64,000 nucleotides of DNA from Algoriphagus sp. CAU 1675. Lineage in GTDB: Bacteria > Bacteroidota > Bacteroidia > Cytophagales > Cyclobacteriaceae. Under the pieces are notes generated by a model that was given only the letters and a program-made list of their open reading frames with translations, was not told the DNA's origin and did no database searches. Within the stretch, counting starts at the first letter, position 1. The number at the start of each line of letters is the position of its first letter. A program made the position numbers and the translations under genes. This document shows, piece by piece, positions 46,401-53,640 of the stretch. The DNA lies in contig NZ_JARHUI010000004.1 in NCBI RefSeq assembly GCF_029222925.1, positions 124,001 to 188,000 on the forward strand. The letters are read 5' to 3'.

Positions 46401-46556
46401 GGTCTGATTGGTCTTGTCTAGAACTGTTACGCCAGGAATGGGCAAACCATCATCGCCCGCGACAGTGCCTGTCAGAATACGATTCTGGGCATGGGCCTGG
46501 ATGCTGAAAAAAAACAGCATTAACAACCCATACGAGAGTGATAAAATTTTTCTCAT
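43434..46556 (-). CDS. SusC/RagA-family TonB-linked outer-membrane transporter
   Basis: A 1040-residue protein with a signal peptide ending IQAHAQ, a carboxypeptidase-D-like domain (ILTGTVAGDDGLPIPGVTVL, DVDGKYSISV), the SusC motif region LGEVVVTSFGMQRDKKALGY, a plug domain (VVIRGGSSLTGNDQPLYVVNG, SLSVLKGNTAAALYGARAANG) and a long TonB beta-barrel. With SusD it forms the gated importer of this locus. It is preceded by the 554-base gap 46557-47110, which must hold its promoter. Confidence 0.95.
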   Translation of the reverse strand: MRKILSLSYGLLMLFFFSIQAHAQNRILTGTVAGDDGLPIPGVTVLDKTNQTGTTTDVDGKYSISVGPNSVLVFSFIGYTTQEFTVGNQTILDVTLSEDISELGEVVVTSFGMQRDKKALGYSVTQLSGDKFTESRAINLGNALTGKVAGVNVTPPATGAAGSTRVVIRGGSSLTGNDQPLYVVNGVPIESGNLGSAGLWGGNDAGDGLASINPDDIESLSVLKGNTAAALYGARAANGVIIITTKAGRARKGVGVSFNSNFTAETVVDRTNFQRVYGPGQDGRKPLTQDEAINTANNGWGAAYDGAQAIQFDGQQRPYSFTGEGLSDFYNMGQTWNNSIALFGGDEKTTYRFSFSNLDNKDVMPNANFTRNVANINVNSKQGKFTLAVTGQYSKQEAQNRPRLSDSPGNANFSMIVKPGNIPLDVMKGDPNKPGALENGYELRYQSNVFQTNPYWAAYQWGREDVTDRIMGNMSLRYDFTDWLYAQGRFGTDFQIRDDYSFEAYGTAFKPRGSYNTSATTIRENNADLLIGFEKTFGDFDVDGFIGSNIMRRTIESKSGGGNDLVVPFFHSVTNVAAPTFGYGFSELGINSYFAAANLGYKNMIFLNVTGRQDQFSTLSPENSKLFYPSVGLSAVISDMVEMPEFVTFTKLRGNWGQVGGGAPNPYALNLTYGLVGAGHLGASLGQINNGSIPNAGLAPYTSSEFEIGADLRFFDNRFGVDVAYYKRKTSDDILATGISATSGFGSTTVNIGELENKGIELLINGTPIAGDFRWDISFNFANNQSKVLSLGTNAAGDPIQFINLDEARTRRERIRHIVGQPLGMIAGFKHLEINGQKVYDANGFPVTTSGYETIAEGRHPISGGLTNTFSYKGFSLMALIDFRSGGHIMSGTDYFAYQYGLHENTLIGRDGNLTVTGVTPEGTPGTWTIPANPNDPTQYLIDNYWQRYSQVTEYIVYDASFAKLREFSFGYTFPRSMIEKTPFQSLSLSVVGRNLALLWSKTPNIDPEASYTTSGNAQGLEFFSVPANRSFGFNLSANF

Positions 46557-47064
46557 AGTTTAAATTAAAGGGTTAGAAATAAATTATTTAAGCGATCCGG
46601 TACACCCGGTTTGTTTGTGAAAAGGAATTTTTTATAAACTCTATTCATAAAATTTTCAAAAAGAATCATACTAAAAACTAAAGCAGCACTTGGACTTGAT
46701 TCTCAAAAGATCAACTCAAAAGAAATCCAATACCCTACAAGTGCTTAGTAAAGCTAAAAATTCCAATTTCTTTTCAAAAACTATTCGATTATTTTTTTTT
46801 AAAAAAATCAAGATTCTTTTCTAATTTTTTTAACTAAGTAAAGATTTAATCTTTTTGATTTCGATTAATAAGCCATTCTTTATTAACATTTAAAGTACAA
46901 ATTGACTTTTTTATTCAAAAATCACCCCAAAAAACATGGACTTTGTAAAAATCCAGAAAAGAAAGAATAGTGATTCCCTAAATAAATGAGAAAAGAGAAT
47001 GAAAAATCCACACCTCAACCTAGGCGCATTGAAAGTGATAATATTCGGGCACGAGAAACAAAAA
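46557..47064. other. AT-rich promoter/leader region upstream of susC
   Basis: This stretch holds no gene that I can support; the short open frames lack starts, ribosome sites or family signals. It is strongly AT-rich with A and T runs near 46790-46830 and should carry the susC promoter and a long 5' leader on the minus strand. No exact TAnnTTTG element with proper spacing was found, and no riboswitch was recognised. Confidence 0.4.
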
Positions 47065-47089
47065 AAGCCGGCTTTTTTAAAACCGGCTT
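47065..47089 (-). terminator. Intrinsic terminator of glnN
   Basis: AAGCCGG (47065-47071) and CCGGCTT (47083-47089) form a stem that, read on the minus strand, is followed by a T run. It lies 21 bases past the glutamine synthetase stop. Confidence 0.85.
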
Positions 47090-47110
47090 GTGTTTTCGAA
47101 TTGAAACAGA

Positions 47111-49273
47111 TTATCTGATAAACAACATCTCTCTGTATTTCACCAATGGCCAAGACTCATCGTCCACCAAAAGCTCCAATTTGTCCACAGCATATCTGAT
47201 TTTATCATAAAAAGCTTCTTTTACTTCCTTCTGATACCCTTTGGCACGCTTCACTACGTCCTCTTCTTTATTGAGTTTCTTTCTTGCCTCAGTCATTGCA
47301 GTTACGTTGGCCTTGAGTGACTCAAGATGCTTGGATACCTCCTTGATCGTTTCAACAGCCGCAGAATGATCCAAACCAAGACCTTTCAGACCATTTGCAT
47401 TCTCTATCAACTTGTTCTGATATAGGATGGCAGTTGGGATGATGTGATTCAAAGCCAAGTCACCCATCACACGGCTTTCGATCTGAACTTTCTTAACAAA
47501 GTCCTCCAACATGATTTCATGTCTCGCATGAACCTCAATAGGATTCAGGACATTGTGACGCTCGAATAGTTCTTTGGTCTCTTTTCTTTCGTAAACATCA
47601 AGAGCTTCTGGAGTAGACTTCAGGTTGGAAAGACCACGCTTGGCTGCTTCCTTCTCCCACTCTTCTGAATAACCATCTCCCTCGAATCTAATCTTCTTGG
47701 AATCCTTGATATATTTTCTCAGAACATTCACGATAGCAATTTTCTTTTCCTTGCCAGCGTTCATTTCTTTTTCTATATCCTTATTCATCTGCTTCAAAGT
47801 CTCGGCAACGATCACATTAAGCGTAGTCATTGGACCAGCTACGTTTGCCTGGGAACCTACAGCACGGAATTCAAATTTGTTTCCGGTAAAGGCAAATGGA
47901 GAAGTTCTGTTTCGATCGGTATTGTCCAGGATAATTTCAGGAATCTTGGAGATACCCAACTTCATGTACATGTTGTCACCCTTCTCGATCTTGATATTTC
48001 CGTTTTTCTCCAACTCGTCCAATACTTCGGTCAAAGTAGCACCCAAGAATACAGAAATAATTGCCGGAGGAGCTTCGTTTGCACCCAGACGGAAATCGTT
48101 TCCTGCTGAAGCAATACTTGCTCTCAGCAAATCAGCATAGTCGTAAACAGCCTTTACGGTTGCAACCAAAAAAGTAAGGAACTGAAGATTTTCACGGGCA
48201 GAGTTGCTTGGCTGGAACAAATTAACCCCTGTATCTGTGATCAATGACCAGTTGTTGTGCTTACCGCTACCATTTACACCTGCAAAAGGCTTCTCATGGA
48301 AAAGCACCTTCAAGTCATGTTTCTCAGCGACTTTGTCCATCACATCCATCAAAAGCTGATTGTGGTCGGTAGCCTTGTTGATTTCTTCAAAAATCGGAGC
48401 AACCTCAAACTGTCCTGGAGCAACCTCATTGTGACGGGTAGAAACCGGAATTCCCAATTTCAAGGCTTCGATTTCAAAATCCATCATGAAATCTTTCACG
48501 CGGGTTGGGATAGAACCAAAATAATGGTCTTCCAACTGCTGACCGCGTGCAGGGTTGTGACCGAAAACGGATCTACCTCCCATTACCAAATCAGGTCTTG
48601 CGGCAAACAATGCCTTATCGATCACGAAATATTCCTGCTCGACACCCAAAGAAGCATTGATCTTACGAATATTTCTGTCAAAAAGCTGACAGATAGGAAG
48701 TGCCGCTTCATTGATAGCCTCCATTGATTTCAAAAGAGGAGTTTTATAATCCAAAGCTTCTCCTGTGTAAGACACGAAGATAGTTGGGATACAAAGCGTT
48801 TTTTCAAAAACAAAGATTGGGGAAGACGGATCCCAGGCAGTATATCCTCTTGCCTCAAACGTAGAACGGATACCGCCGTGAGGGAAAGAAGATGCATCTG
48901 GCTCCTGCTGTACCAAAGCAGATCCCTTGAATTTTTCCATGCCGGCATGTGCATCGAAGAAGGAGTCATGCTTTTCAGCCGTAGAACCGGTCAAAGGCTG
49001 GAACCAGTGGGTAAAGTGCGTAACACCTTTGGCAAGAGCCCAAGTCTTCACTGCCGAAGCAATTTCCTCTGCAGTTGCTGGATCGATTTTAGATCCCTTG
49101 TCAATCGCTTCTACTACTTTTTTGAAAATAGAAGGAGCCAAAGTCTGCTTCATCTGGTCGATTCCATAAACATTGGTTCCAAAGTAGTCAGAGATCTTGG
49201 TGGACGGCGGAGTTACTGTGACCCGCTGTCTAGCCTGTACCATGGATAAGGCTTGTTGTCTTAGTGTTGCCAT
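47111..49273 (-). CDS. glnN: Glutamine synthetase type III
   Basis: A 720-residue GSIII, far longer than GSI (about 470). The N-terminal beta-grasp region includes FGTNVYGIDQMKQTL; catalytic segments include THFTHWFQPLTGSTAEKHDSF, SLGVEQEYFVID near residue 215, VSTRHNEVAPGQFEVAPIFEE near 280, and GSGKHNNWSL near 336. It condenses glutamate and ammonia with ATP and is typical of Bacteroidota. It is monocistronic with its own terminator; no PII or GlnR-like gene is next to it. Confidence 0.97.
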   Translation of the reverse strand: MATLRQQALSMVQARQRVTVTPPSTKISDYFGTNVYGIDQMKQTLAPSIFKKVVEAIDKGSKIDPATAEEIASAVKTWALAKGVTHFTHWFQPLTGSTAEKHDSFFDAHAGMEKFKGSALVQQEPDASSFPHGGIRSTFEARGYTAWDPSSPIFVFEKTLCIPTIFVSYTGEALDYKTPLLKSMEAINEAALPICQLFDRNIRKINASLGVEQEYFVIDKALFAARPDLVMGGRSVFGHNPARGQQLEDHYFGSIPTRVKDFMMDFEIEALKLGIPVSTRHNEVAPGQFEVAPIFEEINKATDHNQLLMDVMDKVAEKHDLKVLFHEKPFAGVNGSGKHNNWSLITDTGVNLFQPSNSARENLQFLTFLVATVKAVYDYADLLRASIASAGNDFRLGANEAPPAIISVFLGATLTEVLDELEKNGNIKIEKGDNMYMKLGISKIPEIILDNTDRNRTSPFAFTGNKFEFRAVGSQANVAGPMTTLNVIVAETLKQMNKDIEKEMNAGKEKKIAIVNVLRKYIKDSKKIRFEGDGYSEEWEKEAAKRGLSNLKSTPEALDVYERKETKELFERHNVLNPIEVHARHEIMLEDFVKKVQIESRVMGDLALNHIIPTAILYQNKLIENANGLKGLGLDHSAAVETIKEVSKHLESLKANVTAMTEARKKLNKEEDVVKRAKGYQKEVKEAFYDKIRYAVDKLELLVDDESWPLVKYREMLFIR

Positions 49274-49305
49274 TTTCTACAATATGTGGTTTGATAATAC
49301 CCCAG

Positions 49306-49313
49306 CAAAAATA
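49306..49313 (-). promoter_or_regulatory. Candidate -7 element of glnN
   Basis: On the minus strand TATTTTTG matches the Bacteroidota TAnnTTTG element, 32 bases upstream of the glnN ATG. The expected -33 position has TTTT where TTTG is usual. Confidence 0.4.
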
Positions 49314-49452
49314 GAAAAATACTTCTTCATAAAAGCTTTTAGCTCATTTTTAAAGTAGATTTTCGAAAAATTTACACTTTTTTCAAAAAAACACGATCAT
49401 TTTGACCCCAAAACTCAAAAATCAATCATTTTTTCACTCGAAAAATGGAAAA

Positions 49453-49482
49453 TTGAAAACAAGCGGACTTTGATTACCTTTG
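49453..49482 (+). promoter_or_regulatory. Bacteroidota-type promoter of mtaB
   Basis: TTG at 49453-49455 and TACCTTTG at 49475-49482, separated by 19 bases, match the -33/-7 consensus (TTG, TAnnTTTG). A strong AGGAG ribosome site (49496-49500) lies 7 bases before the GTG start. The implied leader is under 20 bases. Confidence 0.7.
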
Positions 49483-49507
49483 CCTTCTCAAAATCAGGAG
49501 CGTATTT

Positions 49508-50827
49508 GTGAAAAAGGTAGCGTTTTATACACTGGGTTGTAAGCTCAATTTCTCCGAAACTTCCACCATCAGCCGACAATTTGAAGAAAAAGGCTTTCAA
49601 AAGGTGGACTTTCAGGAAAATCCGGACATTTTCATCATCAACACTTGTTCTGTAACCGAAAATGCTGACAAGAAGTGTAAAAAGATCGTCAAGGAGGCTA
49701 AAAAAATATCCCCGGACTCCTATGTCGCTATTATCGGGTGCTATGCTCAGCTAAAACCCAGGGAGATTTCTGAAATAGAAGGTGTTGACGCGGTATTGGG
49801 CGCGGCAGAAAAATTCAGACTGATCGAACTGCTGGATGATTTTGCGAAAGAACAGGAAACCAAAGTCCTCGCCTCTGAAATCCAGGAAGCCCGCTCCTTT
49901 AATAATGCATACTCGATCAACGACCGAACGCGTACATTTTTAAAGGTTCAGGACGGATGCAACTACGGATGCGCATTTTGCACCATTCCACTCGCTCGGG
50001 GAAAAAGCCGAAGCAATACCATTGAATCGGTATTGGAGTCTGCACGGGAAATAGCTGCTACCGACGTCAAGGAAATCGTATTGACCGGAGTAAATATCGG
50101 TGACTTCGGAATCGTGGACGGAAAGCGCATCGAACGCTTTGCAGATTTGGTCTTTGCCTTGGATGAAGTGGAAGGAATTGACCGTTTCAGAATTTCATCC
50201 ATTGAGCCAAACTTGCTGACCAACGAAATCATCAGCTTCGTAGCTCAGTCCAAACGATTTGTCCCTCATTTCCATATTCCACTGCAATCCGGCTCCAACA
50301 CTATATTAAGGAGAATGGGAAGACGCTACCTGCGGGAACTGTATGAGGATCGTGTATCCAAAATCAAAACGCTCATGCCTCATGCCTGTATCGGGGTTGA
50401 TGTGATTGTGGGATTCCCTGGAGAAACAGATGAATTGTTCCTGGAAACCTACAACTTCCTCAATGATCTGGACATTTCTTATCTCCATGTCTTTACCTAT
50501 TCAGAAAGAGCCAATACAAGGGCCACTGATATGGATGGAGTTGTGCCGATGAAAAAAAGAAATGAACGCTCCAAAATGCTCCGCATCCTTTCCGAAAAGA
50601 AACGCCGTAAATTCTACGAGGAAAATATAGGCAAAACATTTACCGTACTTTTCGAGGAAGACATAGAAAATGGGAAAATGCATGGATTCACCGAAAACTA
50701 CATCCGAGTAGCAGCCAAATACGATCCCATGCTGGTCAACGAACTCAAACTGGTCACTCTGGACCATATCAATGAATCCGGAAATGTGGAAGTGCTCGAA
50801 CCGGAAATGACTTACGAAAAACACTGA
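49508..50827 (+). CDS. mtaB: tRNA t6A37 methylthiotransferase (MtaB)
   Basis: A 439-residue radical SAM methylthiotransferase that converts t6A37 to ms2t6A37 in tRNAs reading ANN codons. The UPF0004 domain has three cluster cysteines (LGCKLN near residue 11, NTCSVTENA near 46, IGCYAQLKP near 81). The radical SAM motif is CNYGCAFC near 153, and a TRAM-like domain ends the protein. The GTG start at 49508 is fixed by the AGGAG site seven bases upstream. The MtaB type is preferred over MiaB by the LGCKLN form. Confidence 0.92.
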   Translation: MKKVAFYTLGCKLNFSETSTISRQFEEKGFQKVDFQENPDIFIINTCSVTENADKKCKKIVKEAKKISPDSYVAIIGCYAQLKPREISEIEGVDAVLGAAEKFRLIELLDDFAKEQETKVLASEIQEARSFNNAYSINDRTRTFLKVQDGCNYGCAFCTIPLARGKSRSNTIESVLESAREIAATDVKEIVLTGVNIGDFGIVDGKRIERFADLVFALDEVEGIDRFRISSIEPNLLTNEIISFVAQSKRFVPHFHIPLQSGSNTILRRMGRRYLRELYEDRVSKIKTLMPHACIGVDVIVGFPGETDELFLETYNFLNDLDISYLHVFTYSERANTRATDMDGVVPMKKRNERSKMLRILSEKKRRKFYEENIGKTFTVLFEEDIENGKMHGFTENYIRVAAKYDPMLVNELKLVTLDHINESGNVEVLEPEMTYEKH

Positions 50828-50830
50828 TCC

Positions 50831-50860
50831 AAAAGCTGCTGTAAAAGGCAGCTTTTCTTT
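50831..50860 (+). terminator. Intrinsic terminator after mtaB
   Basis: AAAAGCTGC (50831-50839) and GCAGCTTTT (50848-50856) form a 9-bp stem with an 8-base loop, ending in a T-rich tail, immediately after the mtaB stop. Confidence 0.85.
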
Positions 50861-51015
50861 CTTCCCTACATTACAAGAGCAGGAGGATACTTTTCCAAAA
50901 GCTGAAATCCCCCCCTTCTTTATAGATGTCGGTTCTAATTTTTTATCTATCTAGTTCACATTCTATCTTTCCTCCTTATTTTTCCTAAATTCATCACAGG
51001 CTAAAGTCTAGATAC

Positions 51016-53022
51016 ATGAACAAACTGGCTATTCTGGTAGACGAACCTTGGTTGGAAAATTATGAATCCAAAATCCAAAAACGGTTCGACACTTTTCATA
51101 CCCATATCCATAAAATCAACCAGGAGTTTGGCAACATCTTGGAGTTTGCCAGAATCCATGAGTATTACGGCATTCATTTTTTGAAGAATCGAAACGGGTG
51201 GATTTATAGAGAATGGGCTCCGGCAGCAAAAAAACTTTTTCTCATGGGGGATTTCAATGACTGGAACCGCGAATCCCATCCCATGCGTCAAAACCATCGG
51301 GGGGACTGGGAAATTTTCCTCCCCTATGAAGATTACAAAGACCGCTTCACCCATCGGAGCAAAGTCAAAGTCCATGTGATCGGCGCCAAGGATCAGGCTC
51401 TGGACCGAATACCTGTCTATATCAGAAGGGTAATTCAGGATGAAGCCACCCATGATTTTTCGGGTCAACTTTGGTTTCCCGAAGAAGAATTCCACTGGAA
51501 AGACGGGAAATTCGATCCTGCAGAAAACATAAAACAACCCCTGATCTACGAATGCCATGTCGGCATGGCTCAGGAAAAGGAAGGCGTAGGAACCTACAAA
51601 GAATTTGAGGAAAACATCCTTCCACGAATCAAGGAATCCGGATACAACACCATTCAAATGATGGCTGTCATGGAACATCCCTATTATGGATCTTTTGGCT
51701 ATCATGTCTCCAATTTTTTCTGCCCCACCTCCCGATTTGGCACGCCTGAAGAACTCAAATCCCTGATCAATACGGCACATGAAATGGGGATTTCCGTGGT
51801 CATGGATATCGTTCACTCCCATGCGGTCAAAAACATCAACGAAGGCATCAATGAATTTGACGGAAGTGATGACCAGTATTTCCATCCCGGTGAGCGGGGC
51901 TATCACGAAGGCTGGGACTCCAAACTCTTCAATTATGGAAAATGGGAAGTTCAACAGTTTCTGCTTTCCAATATCCGCTATTGGATGGAGGAATTCCATT
52001 TCGATGGATTCCGCTTTGATGGGGCCACATCCATCATTTACCACCACCACGGACATGTAAGTTTTGACACTGCAGACAAATATTTTGACGAAGGGGTGGA
52101 TGAAGATGCGATTTTGTATCTGCAACTGGCCAATACCCTGATCCATTCCTTCGATCCCAAAGCGCTTTCCATAGCGGAGGAAGTCAGCGGGATGCCTGGA
52201 CTTTGTCGGAAGGTGGAAGAGGGAGGAATTGGTTTTGATTTTCGTCTGGCAATGGGAGTCCCGGACTTTTGGATCAAAACCCTCAAGCACAAAGCAGATG
52301 AGCAATGGGACATGTTTGAGCTTTGGCACGAACTGACCAACCGTCCCAAAAAGGAAAAATCCATTGCCTATGCAGAGAGCCATGACCAAGCGTTGGTTGG
52401 CGATAAATCCATCGCTTTTTGGCTCATGGACAAGGAAATGTACTTCAGTATGTCCGTCCTTCAGGAAAATCTGGTCATAGACCGGGGCATTGCCCTGCAC
52501 AAAATGATCCGGATGATCACACTTTCCCTTGGTGGGGAGGGCTATCTGAATTTTATGGGAAATGAATTCGGTCATCCCGAATGGGTGGACTTCCCCAGAG
52601 AAGGCAATGACTGGAGCTATGCCTATGCCAGAAGACAATGGTCCTTGGTAGACGCTTCCCACCTTCGTTACCGGCATTTGGGCCAATGGGACAAGGCCAT
52701 GATCCAACTTGCCCGTGATTACCAACTGCTGGCTGCTCCCCCAGCCACACAACTCTATCTCGATCCGGACAAGAAAATTCTTGCCTACGAGCGGGCAGGG
52801 CTGATTTTTATCTATTCTTTCCATCCTACTGAGTCCATTTTTGGATTCAAAATCAAGGTACCCAAGGCAGGAACCTACCAAATCATCCTCGATTCCGATG
52901 AGGCCAGTTTTGGTGGCTTCTACCGTCTGGATCCCACCATCCCCTATCCTACCGACAAGAAACAAGAGTTGAGTCTGTATCTTCCCAACCGGGTGGTGAT
53001 GGTCTTGGAGAGGAAGAAATAA
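51016..53022 (+). CDS. glgB: 1,4-alpha-glucan branching enzyme, eukaryote-like GH13_8
   Basis: A 668-residue branching enzyme. An N-terminal CBM48-like domain (YGIHFLKNRNGWIYREWAPAA, LMGDFNDWNRESHPM) precedes the GH13 barrel with MDIVHSHAVKN, the nucleophile in GFRFDGATSIIYHHHG, acid/base Glu in SIAEEVSGMPG and YAESHDQALVGDK. FMGNEFGHPEWVDFPREGN is the hallmark of the GBE1/plant SBE group, unlike the classical bacterial GH13_9 GlgB. It makes alpha-1,6 branches in cytoplasmic glucan. The glucan could come from amylosucrase at 22-24 kb, but the genes are not linked. Confidence 0.9.
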   Translation: MNKLAILVDEPWLENYESKIQKRFDTFHTHIHKINQEFGNILEFARIHEYYGIHFLKNRNGWIYREWAPAAKKLFLMGDFNDWNRESHPMRQNHRGDWEIFLPYEDYKDRFTHRSKVKVHVIGAKDQALDRIPVYIRRVIQDEATHDFSGQLWFPEEEFHWKDGKFDPAENIKQPLIYECHVGMAQEKEGVGTYKEFEENILPRIKESGYNTIQMMAVMEHPYYGSFGYHVSNFFCPTSRFGTPEELKSLINTAHEMGISVVMDIVHSHAVKNINEGINEFDGSDDQYFHPGERGYHEGWDSKLFNYGKWEVQQFLLSNIRYWMEEFHFDGFRFDGATSIIYHHHGHVSFDTADKYFDEGVDEDAILYLQLANTLIHSFDPKALSIAEEVSGMPGLCRKVEEGGIGFDFRLAMGVPDFWIKTLKHKADEQWDMFELWHELTNRPKKEKSIAYAESHDQALVGDKSIAFWLMDKEMYFSMSVLQENLVIDRGIALHKMIRMITLSLGGEGYLNFMGNEFGHPEWVDFPREGNDWSYAYARRQWSLVDASHLRYRHLGQWDKAMIQLARDYQLLAAPPATQLYLDPDKKILAYERAGLIFIYSFHPTESIFGFKIKVPKAGTYQIILDSDEASFGGFYRLDPTIPYPTDKKQELSLYLPNRVVMVLERKK

Positions 53023-53104
53023 AACCGGAAAATCAGAACTTTTGAAGACAATTGGGCGAACGGAACACCAAAAGGTGAATCTGTGAACAAGTTGAACCCT
53101 AGCC

Positions 53105-53635
53105 ATGAAAAACCTGCTCAAATCCACCCGATTAACTCGCTCGCTTTTTTTAATCTATTGGGTTGCATTGGTATGGATCATTGTGTTCAAGCTGAATATC
53201 CAGTTTACCTATATGGAACAAGGCCGGAAGATCAACCTGATCCCCTACAGCCAACCTTTGATGCTCAACGGCGAAGTGGATTTCGGCGAAATCATCCTGA
53301 ACTGCCTGATTTTTATCCCTTTTGGGCTCTATGCCGGGGTATTATTTGAAAAGTGGAAATTGGGTAAAACGATTGGGCTATTTTTCTTCAGCAGTTTGGC
53401 ACTGGAACTTTCCCAATACGGCTTGGGAATCGGGACTTTTGATACGACGGATATCATCAACAATACCCTCGGAGGAATTCTTGGCTTGATGGGCTATATG
53501 GGAATTGAACTTGCATCCAAAAACAGGCAGAAAACCCATCAAATCATCAATCTTCTCACCCTAATCGGCACCCTTTCCTTTGTCCTTATCCTGCTTTTTC
53601 TAAAAATCAACTGCCTCTGGTTTTTTAGGATGTAA
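53105..53635 (+). CDS. VanZ-like membrane protein
   Basis: A 176-residue protein with four to five membrane segments. The VanZ-type core includes NLIPYSQ near residue 45, IILNCLIFIPFGLYAGVLF near 64, and SLALELSQYGLGIGTFDTTDIINNTLGG near 98, where the acidic and DIINNTLG elements are family marks. Function in most bacteria is unknown (named from a teicoplanin-resistance accessory gene). It lies 82 bases after glgB and 5 bases before the 21-bp array begins. Confidence 0.85.
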   Translation: MKNLLKSTRLTRSLFLIYWVALVWIIVFKLNIQFTYMEQGRKINLIPYSQPLMLNGEVDFGEIILNCLIFIPFGLYAGVLFEKWKLGKTIGLFFFSSLALELSQYGLGIGTFDTTDIINNTLGGILGLMGYMGIELASKNRQKTHQIINLLTLIGTLSFVLILLFLKINCLWFFRM

Positions 53636-53640
53636 GGGAC

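Noticed and set aside
51001..53127. A 708-codon open frame antisense to the branching enzyme gene
   Set aside because: It covers the whole glgB gene, has no family signal or plausible start context, and its composition is what the complement of glgB codons gives. The plus-strand enzyme is certain.
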